A DNA stretch of 64,000 nt from Methylobacteriaceae bacterium (GCA_947444195.1 CANEZL010000002.1:148340-212339); one strand, 5' to 3'; shown: positions 17,832 through 28,053, counted from the stretch's first letter. Notes: generated by a model from the letters alone, not told the origin. Program-made: numbers and translations.

Positions 17832-19878
17832 CGGCACCACCGGATCGACGACCCACAAGGGTCGGGCTCTGCCCGAGCGTCAGTTGTCCCGTCAGATCAT
17901 CGGTCAGGACGAGGATCCGGACCGGCATCGGTATGGGGGTTGCCTCGCCGGTCGGAGCGAGCGTCAGGAGCCCGGGAGCCGGCGTGAGGTCGTCGGCACC
18001 GGTGAAGCCGAGCCCGGTCGACCGGGCCAGGGGCGCGGTACCGGTCAGACGCATCTCCCGCGCCGCGCCGGCCTCGTCGATCAGGAAGGCGGCGGCCTGA
18101 CGCGGGTCGCGGAGGAGAAAGCTCGGCAGCGAGGCGGCGACCTCGACGATGTCGGCCGCATGCCCGATCAGCCGGGCCTGCGCCGTCCAGTCCGTGCGCA
18201 TCGTGGCGAGATACGCGGCGAGCGCTTCCCGGCTCGACCGGGGCAGAGCGCGCTCCCGCACCCATTCCGGCGAGAGGCTGAGAGCGGCCCTGCTCAGCTC
18301 ATCAGTAAGGGACGTCGAGCCGTCCGCGCGCTCGCCGTGCCGGAGGGGGCGGGCGAACCAGCGCCGCCGCATCGGCGTATAGCCGGCGGCTCGCGCCTCG
18401 TCCGCGGCCGGCTTCTCCGTCGCGACGAGGACACCGAAGTCCGGATCCCCCGGAGCCGAGCCGAGGGAGCGCGCGTGCGTGAGCAGAACGGAACCGAGGG
18501 CGGACCGTGCCACCGTGGGCTCCTCTACAGTCCCAAATCCGGAGCCGGGCCGGGGGGGCAAGGCCATCATATCTGGAAGTCGAGCTGGCTGCGGTGAAGA
18601 TCGCCTTCCCAGAAAGGGCATCCAAGCAGGTGCGTTTCGGGAAAGCTTGAGAGACCATGTGCTGCCAAGCTTCGGTCGAGATCCAAGCTCGGCTTCCACA
18701 TGCGATTGCCCTGGGCGACGGGGAAGGGCGGCGAGCCACTCGGCCTCGCAGGTGGCCGATCGCGTGTCGAAGCGCGTCGCCAGCTCCTCACTCGCCTGCG
18801 TCAGTTCCGCGAGGGCGCTCGGATAGGCGTGAAGGGCGCGGATCATCGCGACGCAGTCCTGGGTCCCCGTGAGCTGCTGGGGCGGGATGCGGGTCTCGAA
18901 GCCGTCGAAAGCGATCCGGGTTCCGATCACCGGCTTTCCCATCGACAGAGCCTCGGCCACCTTGATCTTGAGGCCGGTGCCCATCAGCATCGGTGCGACG
19001 ACCGCGTCGACCTGCTCGTAGAACGTCTCCAGGCGATCCACGTAGCCCACGAGCCGCACGCCCGGCAGGCTGAGCTTGCCTAGGCTGGTGCAGATCTCGC
19101 CAGCGACGAGGACGGTCGGTAATCCCGGCTGCCATTCCGCGGCCCAGGCGTGCACGAACTTGCCGATCGAGAACAGGTTCGCGTCGTTGCCGTGACCGAT
19201 GAAACCCACCGTCTCGATGCGTTGAGGCGCCTTGAAGGCCCTTCGTTCGGACAGACGCGGAGGCAGGAGGCGAACCTCGGTGTCGGCGAGGGTCCGGAAA
19301 TAGGCCGCCTCTTCGGGCTGGATGGCGAGCACCGTGTCGGCGCGCGCGAGGCCCAGCGCCTCGTTGGTCCTGTCGGTGTAGAAGAAGTTCGGCTCGCTGC
19401 GGAAGGGCAGGTACTGGAGCTGCCGGTCCGCGAAGCGGTCGTGGGTGTCGATGATGCGCGCGACGCCGTCGGGGACGGCCTCGAGGCAGCGCGACAGGAA
19501 GACGTAGTTCACGACGATGGCGCAGGTCTCGGGATGGGTCTCGAAGTACCAATCCACGAAGGCCACGGCCTCGTCCGGGCACCACGCGTCGATCGGGAAG
19601 CCCCAGGACTGCGTCTTCAGCGGAATCCGCTCGGCGACCGGGATGAGGAACAGCCGCTGAAAGGCTGCAGCCATCCCTGGCACGTCGGTCGGAGGCTGCT
19701 GGCCGAAGCGGCGATAGATCTGATCCTCGTGCTCCAGATAGGCGAAATCGACGGCGAAGCCGCCGCGCCGAAGGGCGTCGCAGGTGGCGACCAGCCGAGC
19801 GCGATTGCCCGCGCTCGTCGGAAAGGCCGGCATCGGTGCGAGGACGAGCACCGTCGGCGGGCGTGCTTCACGGTTCAT
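17821..19878 (-). CDS. GT4-like glycosyltransferase with unassigned C-terminal region
   Basis: A 685-residue protein. Residues about 8-400 are a GT-B glycosyltransferase: VLVLAPMPAFPTSAGNRARL at the N-terminus, IIDTHDRFADRQ, a VGFIGHGNDANLFSIGKFV segment and the nucleotide-sugar region MLMGTGLKIKVAEALSMGKPVIGT. From about residue 410 to the end there are some 270 residues that I cannot assign to a family; they begin with a proline/arginine-rich linker and include SPEWVRERALP and VRILVLTDDLTG segments. The start at 19878 (MNREARPPTV) was chosen over an upstream start because it places the GT domain at the N-terminus. It is four bases from the hypothetical gene upstream. Confidence 0.75.
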   Translation of the reverse strand: MNREARPPTVLVLAPMPAFPTSAGNRARLVATCDALRRGGFAVDFAYLEHEDQIYRRFGQQPPTDVPGMAAAFQRLFLIPVAERIPLKTQSWGFPIDAWCPDEAVAFVDWYFETHPETCAIVVNYVFLSRCLEAVPDGVARIIDTHDRFADRQLQYLPFRSEPNFFYTDRTNEALGLARADTVLAIQPEEAAYFRTLADTEVRLLPPRLSERRAFKAPQRIETVGFIGHGNDANLFSIGKFVHAWAAEWQPGLPTVLVAGEICTSLGKLSLPGVRLVGYVDRLETFYEQVDAVVAPMLMGTGLKIKVAEALSMGKPVIGTRIAFDGFETRIPPQQLTGTQDCVAMIRALHAYPSALAELTQASEELATRFDTRSATCEAEWLAALPRRPGQSHVEAELGSRPKLGSTWSLKLSRNAPAWMPFLGRRSSPQPARLPDMMALPPRPGSGFGTVEEPTVARSALGSVLLTHARSLGSAPGDPDFGVLVATEKPAADEARAAGYTPMRRRWFARPLRHGERADGSTSLTDELSRAALSLSPEWVRERALPRSSREALAAYLATMRTDWTAQARLIGHAADIVEVAASLPSFLLRDPRQAAAFLIDEAGAAREMRLTGTAPLARSTGLGFTGADDLTPAPGLLTLAPTGEATPIPMPVRILVLTDDLTGQLTLGQSPTLVGRRSGGADEA

Positions 19879-19882
19879 GGCC

Positions 19883-20593
19883 TCAGACCCTCGGCATCCG
19901 GCCCGCGACGGCGTAGCGACCTTCACCGACGAGAATGGCTCGGTCGATCGCGCTCGCGGCGCCGAGGCGGTTGTCCGTCGTCAGCCGCAGGGTCCGGCGC
20001 GGGGTGGCACGCGCGCGCACCGACGTCACCGGAGCGCAGGCGTAGACGTCGTTCGTGCGGGCGAGAACGAAGGCCGGGATGAAGTCCAGTTCCTCGACCA
20101 CGAGGTCGTCGGAGCGGTCGTCCAGGCGCGGCAGGGGCGCGCCGGGCTGCGGAGCCAGGGCATCGAGCGCCGGCCCGAGAAGGGGCAGCAGCGTCGCGAG
20201 CGGCTCGAACGTGGCCGGGGCGAGGGCGGTGATCACCGCCTCTGCGAGAAGCAGGGATTCGGATTGCGACAGCGATGCCCCTGCGGACGAGGGGCTCACG
20301 GTCAGGTTAAGGTCACGCACATGGGCCCTGACGGTGAGCGAAGCCTCCGCGGCGATGGGGCCGCCATCCGTGCGGCCGAGAACGAGCACGCAGCTCGGAT
20401 CTCCCGCCGACTGCGAGTCGAACCCCATGAAGGCCCAGGTCAGGATCTCGATCCCGACCGGAGACAGGATGATGAGAGGGATCCCGCACGAGCCGCCGAG
20501 GGGAAAGCGGAGCACGGCGGCGCGGGGGGTGGAATGGAGCCGATCTGCGACGAGCCCTTCCGCGCATCGGTCATGCACTGTATTGATTTGCAT
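19883..20593 (-). CDS. Hypothetical protein in glycan locus
   Basis: A 236-residue protein with no family I recognise. It has no signal peptide and no strong membrane segment; the sequence alternates hydrophobic strands with small turns (ILTWAFMGF, PSCVLVLGRTDGGPI, LDFIPAFVLAR). It is the first gene of a tightly packed four-gene minus-strand block with the glycosyltransferases (four bases to the next gene), so a role in the same glycan pathway is likely. A faint similarity in style to the unassigned C-terminal half of the next gene product may be meaningful, but I could not confirm it. Confidence 0.55.
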   Translation of the reverse strand: MQINTVHDRCAEGLVADRLHSTPRAAVLRFPLGGSCGIPLIILSPVGIEILTWAFMGFDSQSAGDPSCVLVLGRTDGGPIAAEASLTVRAHVRDLNLTVSPSSAGASLSQSESLLLAEAVITALAPATFEPLATLLPLLGPALDALAPQPGAPLPRLDDRSDDLVVEELDFIPAFVLARTNDVYACAPVTSVRARATPRRTLRLTTDNRLGAASAIDRAILVGEGRYAVAGRMPRV

Positions 20594-21226
20594 CGAACCG
20601 ATCGCCTCTTTCTCCCAGTGACCAAGTGAGCCGCCGTAATTGATTTACTTTACAGACTTCAAGCCGACACAAAAATAATTATTTTAAAATATTTCGTCTG
20701 ACTGTTATCTCGGATTTTCGAGAAAGAACAAATCTTTCTGCTGGCGCGATCAGGTGTGAACTATAGTTAATACACTTTCCTGCATAATGAATGTTGTGGG
20801 ATGTTGGTTTCGTGCGAAGCGGCTCAGATCGCGGCCCCGCTTGTAGAGGGGCGCATAACTTATGGCAATCTCTCGCTTCCAGAGCGCACACCCACCGACG
20901 GGGACGCGCGGATGGGTCCATGCCAAAGCGCTGACAAACATGACACTTCTTCAGCGGTGAATGCGGGCGGACAGCTGTCCGACGCGCCGGGGGCAAGAGC
21001 CCTACTCGTCGCCGTGGGCCATGCATGGGGGCGATCGACCGCGCAACCCCGCGGATCGAAGAATGCCTGGGCAAGGACGGTGTCTCACGCGAAAGTGCGG
21101 CTGACAGGCTTCATGCGCGAGCTGGCGGGTACAGACGGGGCGCAAGGCCGTCCCAGGATGCCGTCGATGGGCGCCGCACTCGGCCGAAACACCCGCACTC
21201 CACGGACCGTCCCAAAGGCTCTTGCG

Positions 21227-21241
21227 GAACACTTGCGGAAC
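21227..21241 (+). promoter_or_regulatory. LexA (SOS) box, GAAC-N7-GAAC
   Basis: GAACACTTGCGGAAC is a perfect match to the alphaproteobacterial SOS box GAAC-N7-GAAC (read as GTTC-N7-GTTC on the other strand). It lies about 72-86 bases before the lexA start and indicates autorepression of lexA. Confidence 0.85.
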
Positions 21242-21250
21242 GTTTACCGT

Positions 21251-21265
21251 GTTCGCGGTTTGTTT
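21251..21265 (+). promoter_or_regulatory. Second, degenerate LexA box
   Basis: GTTC-N7-GTTT, one base off the consensus GTTC-N7-GTTC, ten bases after the first box and closer to the lexA start. It could strengthen or tune autorepression. Confidence 0.5.
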
Positions 21266-21312
21266 CTAGAGTCGCGATTCCGCCATCTCGTTTCGGAAGC
21301 GGGTGCTGCACG

Positions 21313-22041
21313 ATGTTGACGCGTAAACAGCTGGATCTGCTTCGTTTCATCCAGCAGCGCCTGCAGGAGAGCGGCGTTCCGCCCTCCTTCGACGAGATGA
21401 AGGACGCCCTCGATCTGAAGTCGAAGTCGGGCATCCACCGGCTCATCACCGCTCTGGAGGAGCGCGGCTTCCTGCGCCGTCTACCCAACCGGGCGCGGGC
21501 GATCGAGGTGATTCGCCTGCCCGAGAGCCTTGGATCGAGCGAGCCCGCACCCGCGCCGGCGGCGAGCCCGGCGCGCCGCTTCACGCCGAGCGTGGTGGAG
21601 GGCGGCCGGCAGGGTCCGCCGTCCCGCCCGACCACGCAGATGACGGACGATCACGGCCGTGCCGTCTCGATCCCGATCATGGGGCGCATCGCGGCCGGCA
21701 CGCCGATCTCCGCGATCCAGAACCAGAACTCCGCCCTCACGCTCTCGCCGGATTTCCTGGCGGGCGGCGAGCACTACGCCCTCGAAGTGCGCGGCGACTC
21801 GATGGTCGAGGCGGGCATCCTCGACGGCGACCTCGTGGTCATCCGCAAGCAGGAGACGGCCAATACGGGCGACATCATCGTGGCGCTGATCGACGACGAG
21901 GAGGCGACCCTGAAGCGCCTGCGCAAGCGCGGTTCTTCGATCGCTCTGGAGGCCGCCAACCCGGCCTACGAGACGCGCGTGCTCGGACCCGACCGCGTCC
22001 GCATCCAGGGCCGCCTCGTCAGCCTCGTTCGGCGTTACTGA
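21313..22041 (+). CDS. lexA: LexA repressor / autoprotease of the SOS response
   Basis: A 242-residue LexA. The N-terminal winged helix ([41 protein letters not shown]) binds SOS boxes. The C-terminal S24 peptidase domain has the self-cleavage site Ala-Gly in [10 protein letters not shown], the catalytic Ser in [10 protein letters not shown] and the Lys in [10 protein letters not shown]. The linker of about 60 residues is longer than in E. coli, as is usual in Hyphomicrobiales. Two SOS boxes lie in the promoter. The 3' end overlaps the convergent comEC gene by seven bases. Confidence 0.96.
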   Translation: MLTRKQLDLLRFIQQRLQESGVPPSFDEMKDALDLKSKSGIHRLITALEERGFLRRLPNRARAIEVIRLPESLGSSEPAPAPAASPARRFTPSVVEGGRQGPPSRPTTQMTDDHGRAVSIPIMGRIAAGTPISAIQNQNSALTLSPDFLAGGEHYALEVRGDSMVEAGILDGDLVVIRKQETANTGDIIVALIDDEEATLKRLRKRGSSIALEAANPAYETRVLGPDRVRIQGRLVSLVRRY

Positions 22042-24272
22042 TCCTCGGCCTCGACCGGGGGAACCTCGTCCGCTTCCTCGGCGGGTGCGGCCTTCGGCGT
22101 CCGTGTCGGCGGACCGGCGGGTTCGGGAGCGACCGCAGGCCCATCGCGGGATGCCGATGTGCGGGCGTGGAGAACGGTGAAGCCCCCCGGCTTGGCGCGC
22201 AGAGCCGTCGCGCCGTGGCGGGCGAGATAGGCACGGTCGACGACGAGGGCCGCCGCGCAATCGGCCGGGGCCTGAAGATTGCTGACCACCACGGCGGCGC
22301 GCGCGCAATCCTCGGCGAAGGCGCGCCGGTCGCGCACCACGGCGACGGCCCGGCCGTCCGGCAGGCGGCCCACGCAGCCGAGGCGGTCGCAGGTGCCGCG
22401 GCCCCCCACATCGCCGGGCTTGCGGGCATCGCCGTCGGCACGCAGCCACTGCTCCACGACGAAGGGCGGCGGGCGCCCGAGCGTGCCGAGGCGGCCGTCC
22501 GTGCCGCGCAGCGCCGCGCCGAGACCCTGCCGATCCACGTAGAGGTCCGGCCGTTCCGGTGCCGCGGCGAGGGCGAGGCCGCCGAGGGCCGGGGCGAGGG
22601 CGAGCCAGCGCAGGGCCGAGCCCGGGACCGTCGCGGTCAGGAGCGCGAGGGCCAGCAGGCCGAGCGCGGCGGAGCCGAAGGCCGGCACCACGACGGTCGC
22701 ACCCTGAAAGCCTTCCACCCACCCTGAGATCTGGAGCATGCCCCTCACGGCGAGGCCCATGGTCCACCAGACCGGCGTGTCGAGGGCGAAGGGGTAGGCG
22801 ATGACGCCGAGCACCGCGGCCGGCATCACCACCAGGGAGACGAGGGGCAGCGTGAGCGCGTTCCCGACGAGCCCGAAGGGCTGCATCGTCTGGAAATGGT
22901 AGGTCGCGAAGGGGGCGGTGGCGATCTGCGCGACGAGCGTCGTGGCCAGGGTGCCGACGATCGCCGAGAGCGCCAGGGCGAGAAGCCGGCCGAGCCGGCC
23001 CGCACCCTCGCGCCGGAACAGGCGGCCGTCGAGCAGGCGGGCGCAGGCGATCAAGCCCGCCACGGCGCCGAACGACATCTGGAAGCTCGGGCCGAGCAGG
23101 GCCTCGGGCTCGCGCGCCAGGGCGGCGAAGGCGGCGAGCGCGAGGTTGCGCATGGACAGAGCCGGACGGTCGACCAGGATCGCCCCCAGCATGATCAGGG
23201 TCATGACGAGGGCGCGCTGGGCGGCCACGTCCCAGCCGGAGAACACGCAATAGGCGCTCACCCCCGCCATGGCGGCGCCCGCGGCGATCTTCTTGATCGG
23301 CCAGAACAGCGCGAGATGCGGCACGAGGGCCAGCGCCGCCCGCACCAGCCAGAACACCACGCCGGCGGCGAGCACCATGTGCAGGCCGGAGATCGAGACC
23401 ACGTGATAGATCCCGGCGGCGCGCAGGGTGTCGTTGGTGGACGGCGCGATGAGGCCGCGCTTGCCCGTCACCAGGGCCGCCGCCACGGCGCCGGCCTGCC
23501 CGCCGATCGCCTCGGCGATGCGCCGGGTCAGGGCGTTGCGGGCGGCATCGACGGCGGTCGCGAGGCGCAGCGACGCGGACGGCGCCGCGGGGGGCGGTCG
23601 GACCGTGATGCGTCCGACGAGGGAGCCGACGGCGCCGATCCCGCGGAAATAGGCGTCGCGGGCGAAATCGTAGCCGCCCGGGCGCGCGGCCTCCGGCGGA
23701 GGGAGGAGGCGCGCGGTCGCCTCGATCTGATCGCCCGGCCGCAGGGGCGGCGCCTTGCGGTAGGAGACGCGCACGCGGGTCGGCGTCGCCGCCGGCGCGA
23801 GAGTGCCGAAGCGCGCGACCACGACCACGAGGCGGGCGCCCTCCTCGCGCTCCTCGATCGTCTCGATGAGGCCGGTGAGCGGGGCCACCGTGACCCGCGT
23901 GAGCACGGGTGCCGCGACGCGCGCCACGCGCCAGGTCGCCGCGGCGTAGCCGAGAAAGGCCGCAGCGAGGACCAGGGCGGCGGCGAGGGCGGCGGGGCGG
24001 TGGCCGAGCCAGGGCATCGGCAGAAGGCACAGGGCGGCGGCCACGAGCGGGGCGGCCAGAACGGGCGTCCCGTCGCTGAGGCCGAAGAAGGCGAGGATCC
24101 CGAGACCGAAGGCGACGGCGAGCCAGGGGAACAGCCGGCGCTGCTCCGCCTCGACGGCGAGGCAATGGCCGAGCCAGGCCCGCAGGGCGGGCAGCGTCCG
24201 CCCCGGCGCGTGCCGCAGGGTGCCGGCGAGCGCGAGCGCCCCACCGGTCAGACCTGCGCCGATCCGCTCCAT
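22035..24272 (-). CDS. comEC: ComEC/Rec2-family DNA uptake channel protein
   Basis: A 745-residue inner-membrane protein. An N-terminal DUF4131 region with several membrane segments is followed by the Competence domain: the [32 protein letters not shown] signature near residue 265 and many membrane segments after it. The C-terminal part lacks a clear metallo-beta-lactamase HxHxD motif, so the nuclease-like domain looks degenerate or missing. In transformable bacteria the protein carries single-stranded DNA across the inner membrane. The ATG at 24272 is preferred to a GTG two codons upstream. The lexA-comEC-gltX-gltA order is conserved in related genomes. Confidence 0.9.
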   Translation of the reverse strand: MERIGAGLTGGALALAGTLRHAPGRTLPALRAWLGHCLAVEAEQRRLFPWLAVAFGLGILAFFGLSDGTPVLAAPLVAAALCLLPMPWLGHRPAALAAALVLAAAFLGYAAATWRVARVAAPVLTRVTVAPLTGLIETIEEREEGARLVVVVARFGTLAPAATPTRVRVSYRKAPPLRPGDQIEATARLLPPPEAARPGGYDFARDAYFRGIGAVGSLVGRITVRPPPAAPSASLRLATAVDAARNALTRRIAEAIGGQAGAVAAALVTGKRGLIAPSTNDTLRAAGIYHVVSISGLHMVLAAGVVFWLVRAALALVPHLALFWPIKKIAAGAAMAGVSAYCVFSGWDVAAQRALVMTLIMLGAILVDRPALSMRNLALAAFAALAREPEALLGPSFQMSFGAVAGLIACARLLDGRLFRREGAGRLGRLLALALSAIVGTLATTLVAQIATAPFATYHFQTMQPFGLVGNALTLPLVSLVVMPAAVLGVIAYPFALDTPVWWTMGLAVRGMLQISGWVEGFQGATVVVPAFGSAALGLLALALLTATVPGSALRWLALAPALGGLALAAAPERPDLYVDRQGLGAALRGTDGRLGTLGRPPPFVVEQWLRADGDARKPGDVGGRGTCDRLGCVGRLPDGRAVAVVRDRRAFAEDCARAAVVVSNLQAPADCAAALVVDRAYLARHGATALRAKPGGFTVLHARTSASRDGPAVAPEPAGPPTRTPKAAPAEEADEVPPVEAEDQ

Positions 24273-24438
24273 CGCCACCGCCCGAGGCCGCGGGCGGGAA
24301 GCCGAACGGCGCGAGCCCTTTCTTAACGCATTGGCGGGGCCATGCTACAGGCGCCCGCCCGGCCCCCCGGCGCCGTCCCCATCCCGCGATTCCGGCGCCA
24401 GCGCTGGACGCCCGCCCAGCACCTGCTATCCGAGTTCG

Positions 24439-25866
24439 ATGTCGTCAGCCGTCGTCACGCGCTTCGCGCCCTCGCCCACGGGCTACCTCCATATCGGGGG
24501 AGCCCGCACCGCGCTGTTCAACTGGCTCTACGCCCGCCACCACGGCGGGCGCATGCTGCTGCGCATCGAGGACACGGACCGGGAGCGCTCCACCCAAGGA
24601 GCCATCGACGCGATCATCGAGGGCATGCGCTGGCTCGGCCTCGACTGGGACGGGGAGGTGATCTTCCAGTACGCCCGCGCCGCCCGCCACCGGGAGGTCG
24701 CCGAGAGCCTGCTCGCCTCGGGCCACGCCTATCGCTGCTACGCGAGCGCGGAGGAACTCGCCGAGATGCGCGAGCGCGCCCGCGCGGAGGGCCGGCCGGC
24801 CCGCTACGACGGGCGCTGGCGCGACCGCGACCCCGCCGAGGCGCCGGCCGGCATGCCCTTCGTCATCCGCCTGCGCGCGCCGACCGAGGGGGAGACCGTG
24901 GTGGAGGACGCGGTGCAGGGCCGCGTGACCTGGGCCAACCGCGACCTCGACGACCTCGTGCTGCTGCGCTCGGACGGCAGCCCGACCTACATGCTCGCCG
25001 TGGTGGTGGACGACCACGACATGGGCGTGACCCAGATCATCCGCGGGGACGACCACCTCACCAACGCCGCGCGGCAGACGCAGATCTATCGCGCCCTCGG
25101 CTGGGAGGTGCCGGCCATGGCGCACATTCCGCTGATCCACGGAGCGGACGGGGCCAAGCTGTCGAAGCGCCACGGCGCGCTCGGCGTCGATGCCTACCGC
25201 GACCTCGGCTACCTGCCGGCGGCCCTGCGCAACTACCTCGTGCGCCTCGGCTGGAGCCACGGCGACCAGGAGATCTTCTCGACGCAGGAGATGATCGACG
25301 CCTTCGGCCTGCAGGCCATCGGCCGCTCGCCGGCCCGGTTCGACTTCGCCAAGCTGGAGAACCTCAACGGGCTCTACATCCGCGGCGCGTCCGATGCCGA
25401 TCTCGTCGCCGCCATCGAGACGATGCTGCCCGGAATCGGCGCCGCCCGCGGCCTCGGCGCGCCCCTGCCCGGGGCCCTGCGGGAGCGGTTCGTCCAGGCG
25501 ATGCCGGGCCTGAAGGAGCGGGCCAAGACCCTGATCGAGCTGCTCGACAGCGCCTACTACCTCTACGCCGCCCGCCCGCTCGCCCTCGACGAGAAGGCGA
25601 AGGGCCTGCTCGGGGCGGAGGCCCGCGCGCGCCTCGCCGCGGTGATCCCGGATCTCGAAAAGCTGCCGGACTGGAGCGCGGCCACGACGGAGGCCGCGGT
25701 CCGGCAGTTCGCCGAATCGTCGGGGGTCAAGCTCGGGCAGGTCGCCCAGCCCCTGCGCGCGGCGCTCACCGGCCGCACGACCTCGCCGCCGCTGTTCGAC
25801 GTGCTGGCCGTGCTCGGCCGCGACGAGAGCCTCGCGCGCCTGCGCGATCAGGCCGCGCAGAGCTGA
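24439..25866 (+). CDS. gltX: Glutamate--tRNA ligase
   Basis: A 475-residue class I synthetase charging tRNA-Glu. HIGH-type motif [21 protein letters not shown] is at residues 8-28 and the KLSKR signature ([12 protein letters not shown]) near 240. The anticodon-binding region follows, and the length matches bacterial GluRS. The ATG at 24439 gives the normal [16 protein letters not shown]-terminus; the longer open frame upstream is not typical. It is divergent from comEC. Confidence 0.96.
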   Translation: MSSAVVTRFAPSPTGYLHIGGARTALFNWLYARHHGGRMLLRIEDTDRERSTQGAIDAIIEGMRWLGLDWDGEVIFQYARAARHREVAESLLASGHAYRCYASAEELAEMRERARAEGRPARYDGRWRDRDPAEAPAGMPFVIRLRAPTEGETVVEDAVQGRVTWANRDLDDLVLLRSDGSPTYMLAVVVDDHDMGVTQIIRGDDHLTNAARQTQIYRALGWEVPAMAHIPLIHGADGAKLSKRHGALGVDAYRDLGYLPAALRNYLVRLGWSHGDQEIFSTQEMIDAFGLQAIGRSPARFDFAKLENLNGLYIRGASDADLVAAIETMLPGIGAARGLGAPLPGALRERFVQAMPGLKERAKTLIELLDSAYYLYAARPLALDEKAKGLLGAEARARLAAVIPDLEKLPDWSAATTEAAVRQFAESSGVKLGQVAQPLRAALTGRTTSPPLFDVLAVLGRDESLARLRDQAAQS

Positions 25867-26068
25867 CACGAACCTGACAACGCGGCCCGGATTTCGCTTC
25901 GGCGCGGGGGGCGGCCGGGGGCCGCCCCGTTGAAGGCGACCCACCGATCCGCTAACCCGCTGGTCCTGTGAGCACGTGCAGCATAGATGCAGGGCTCGTG
26001 GCCCGGGCCGCCGGACGATGCGGCGCGCGGGCGGCACCGCACCCGTTGCCAGGAGAGGTCCACGTCCC

Positions 26069-27358
26069 ATGAGCGCTACCAGCACCATCACAGTGGACGG
26101 GAAGCAGATCGAGCTTCCGATCAAGAAAGGGACCATCGGTCCGGACGTCGTCGACATCGCCAAGCTCTACGCTCAGACCGGCGCCTTCACCTTCGACCCG
26201 GGCTTCACCTCGACGGCCTCGTGCGAATCGAAGATCACCTACATCGACGGTGACGAGGGCGTGCTGCTCTACCGCGGCTACCCGATCGAGCAGCTCGCCG
26301 AGAAGGGCGACTTCCTCGAGACCTGCTACCTGATGCTGTTCGGCGAGCTGCCGACCGCCGCCCAGAAGGCCGATTTCGACTACCGGGTCACGCGCCACAC
26401 CATGGTGCACGACCAGATGAACCGCTTCTTCTCCGGCTTCCGCCGCGACGCCCACCCGATGGCGGTGATGGTGGCCTGCGTCGGCGCGCTCTCGGCCTTC
26501 TACCACGACTCGACCGACATCTCGGACGAGAGCCAGCGGATGATCGCCTCGATCCGCATGATCGCCAAGATGCCCACCCTCGCGGCGATGGCCTACAAGT
26601 ACTCGATCGGCCAGCCCTTTGTGTATCCGAAGAACGAGCTCGACTACACCTCGAACTTCCTGCGGATGTGCTTTGCGGTTCCGTGCGAGGAATACCAGGT
26701 CAACCCGATCTTCTCCCGCGCGCTCGATCGGATCTTTATCCTACATGCCGATCACGAGCAGAACGCCTCCACCTCGACGGTGCGGCTCGCGGGCTCCTCG
26801 GGCGCCAACCCCTTCGCCTGCATCGCGGCCGGCATCGCCTGCCTGTGGGGCCCGGCCCATGGCGGGGCCAACGAGGCGGCGCTGAAGATGCTCATGGAGA
26901 TCGGCACGCCCGACCGCGTCGATCAGTACGTGGCCAAGGCGAAGGACAAGAACGACCCCTTCCGTCTGATGGGCTTCGGCCACCGGGTCTACAAGAACTA
27001 CGACCCGCGCGCGCGCATCATGCAGACCACCACCCACGAGGTCCTGAAGGAGCTCGGCAAGCAGGACGACCCCCTGCTCGAAGTGGCGATGCGGCTCGAG
27101 GAGATCGCCCTCAAGGACGAGTACTTCATCGAGAAGAAGCTCTACCCGAACATCGACTTCTACTCGGGCATCACCCTCAAGGCGATGGGCTTCCCCACCG
27201 ACATGTTCACCGTGCTGTTCGCCGTCGCCCGCACCGTCGGCTGGATCGCGCAGTGGGCCGAGATGATCGAGGATCCCTCCCAGAAGATCGGCCGTCCGCG
27301 CCAGCTCTACATCGGCTCCGACCGCCGGGAATACGTCACGATCGGCCAGCGCGGCTGA
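26069..27358 (+). CDS. gltA: Type II citrate synthase
   Basis: A 429-residue hexameric-type citrate synthase, which condenses acetyl-CoA and oxaloacetate at entry to the TCA cycle. Active-site His in [15 protein letters not shown], the [15 protein letters not shown] block, [15 protein letters not shown] and the C-terminal catalytic Asp near [13 protein letters not shown] are present. AGGAGAGG ends ten bases before the ATG at 26069. Downstream two tandem hairpins probably end the transcript. Confidence 0.97.
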   Translation: MSATSTITVDGKQIELPIKKGTIGPDVVDIAKLYAQTGAFTFDPGFTSTASCESKITYIDGDEGVLLYRGYPIEQLAEKGDFLETCYLMLFGELPTAAQKADFDYRVTRHTMVHDQMNRFFSGFRRDAHPMAVMVACVGALSAFYHDSTDISDESQRMIASIRMIAKMPTLAAMAYKYSIGQPFVYPKNELDYTSNFLRMCFAVPCEEYQVNPIFSRALDRIFILHADHEQNASTSTVRLAGSSGANPFACIAAGIACLWGPAHGGANEAALKMLMEIGTPDRVDQYVAKAKDKNDPFRLMGFGHRVYKNYDPRARIMQTTTHEVLKELGKQDDPLLEVAMRLEEIALKDEYFIEKKLYPNIDFYSGITLKAMGFPTDMFTVLFAVARTVGWIAQWAEMIEDPSQKIGRPRQLYIGSDRREYVTIGQRG

Positions 27359-27382
27359 GCCCGCGCCGCGCGCCGAACGGAA

Positions 27383-27447
27383 GAAGCCGCCCGCGGGGGC
27401 GGCTTCCGAGGGTCTCGTCCCGGCTATCGGCTCCGGGACGAGACCCT
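27383..27447 (+). terminator. Two tandem hairpins after gltA
   Basis: The first is a perfect 10-base stem (GAAGCCGCCC / GGGCGGCTTC, 27383-27406, 4-base loop). The second is a perfect 15-base stem (27409-27423 with 27433-27447) and a 9-base loop. Neither is followed by a T-run, so they might act as RNA 3' stabilisers or weak terminators. Confidence 0.65.
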
Positions 27448-27572
27448 CGTTCATCGCTTCCGCGTCGTCCTCTTCCGGAAGCCGGCAGCCGCCGTTCGGG
27501 ACGCTACTCCAGCGCCGAACCCTCTCCCCGTTTCGTGCGTTGATGCCCGTCCATCACGGGGAGTGTGCAGCC

Positions 27573-27665
27573 ATGGGTCTCGTCTTCGCCCTGCTTTTGA
27601 TCGGTCCGCCTCTCGGGATCGCGGCCTACGACCTCATGCGGATGCGCGGAACGCGCCAGTTCTGA
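27573..27665 (+). CDS. Small membrane peptide, 30 residues
   Basis: A short frame encoding 30 residues: MGLVFALLLIGPPLGIAAYD followed by LMRMRGTRQF. It has one membrane segment of about 18 residues and a positively charged C-terminus, the standard layout of a small inner-membrane peptide with N-out/C-in or the reverse. GGGGAG lies nine bases upstream of the ATG; an in-frame ATG at 27543 would give a 40-residue form without a good ribosome site. It stands alone between the gltA hairpins and the rpmG terminator. No function can be assigned. Confidence 0.5.
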   Translation: MGLVFALLLIGPPLGIAAYDLMRMRGTRQF

Positions 27666-27700
27666 CCGCCGATCCGGCACCGCTCCGGGTTCCGGGCATG

Positions 27701-27726
27701 AAAAAAGCCGCCCTGCCGGGGCGGCT
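27701..27726 (-). terminator. Rho-independent terminator of rpmG
   Basis: On the minus strand an 8-base GC stem (AGCCGCCC / GGGCGGCT), loop CGGCA, then six T including the stem end. A textbook intrinsic terminator about 35 bases after the rpmG stop. Confidence 0.88.
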
Positions 27727-27761
27727 CTTTCGCGAGGTCGGCCGAGGCCGGGCTTCGACGC

Positions 27762-27929
27762 TTACTTGATCTTGGCTTCCTTGAACTCGACGTGCTTACG
27801 CGCGACGGGATCGTACTTGCGCATGCTGAGCTTCTCGGTCTGCGTGCGGGAGTTCTTCTTGGTGACGTAGAAGTAGCCCGTATCGGCGGTCGAGATGAGC
27901 TTGATCTTGACGGTAACGGCCTTGGCCAT
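27762..27929 (-). CDS. rpmG: 50S ribosomal protein L33
   Basis: A 55-residue L33 ([20 protein letters not shown], then [21 protein letters not shown]). It lacks the four zinc-binding cysteines, so it is the C-minus (zinc-independent) form. The start at 27929 matches the normal N-terminus; an upstream in-frame start is not conserved. It sits as a single gene between two intrinsic terminators. Confidence 0.96.
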   Translation of the reverse strand: MAKAVTVKIKLISTADTGYFYVTKKNSRTQTEKLSMRKYDPVARKHVEFKEAKIK

Positions 27930-27982
27930 GTTGCGGCGCTCCAGGGTTTCGCGGCATTCCGCGTGAGCGAAACGCAAGAACG

Positions 27983-28006
27983 AAAAAGGGCCGGGCATGC
28001 CCGGCC
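27983..28006 (-). terminator. Intrinsic terminator upstream of rpmG, for the LysR transcript
   Basis: The palindrome GGCCGGGCATGCCCGGCC (27989-28006) followed on the minus strand by C and five T. It isolates rpmG from the LysR gene read in from the right. Confidence 0.8.
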
Positions 28007-28053
28007 GAATACGGGCCGGTGAATGCCCGATCTGCTCGTGAAGGTCAAGTACG

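Larger units (their letters stand above)
20594..21312. other. Long intergenic region upstream of lexA and the glycan operon
   Basis: About 720 bases with no convincing gene. The left third (about 20630-20800) is very AT-rich for this genome and holds palindromes (AAAATAATTATTTT at 20672-20685, ATTTTAAAAT at 20681-20690) and an inverted repeat GAAAGA/TCTTTC (near 20722-20740). It should contain the promoter of the minus-strand glycan operon. The right end holds the lexA promoter and SOS boxes. The rest shows nothing I can name. Confidence 0.5.

Noticed and set aside
20679..21074. A 131-residue minus-strand frame in the gap left of lexA
   Set aside because: No ribosome site, no family pattern, crosses AT-rich palindromic spacer; unlikely to be coding.
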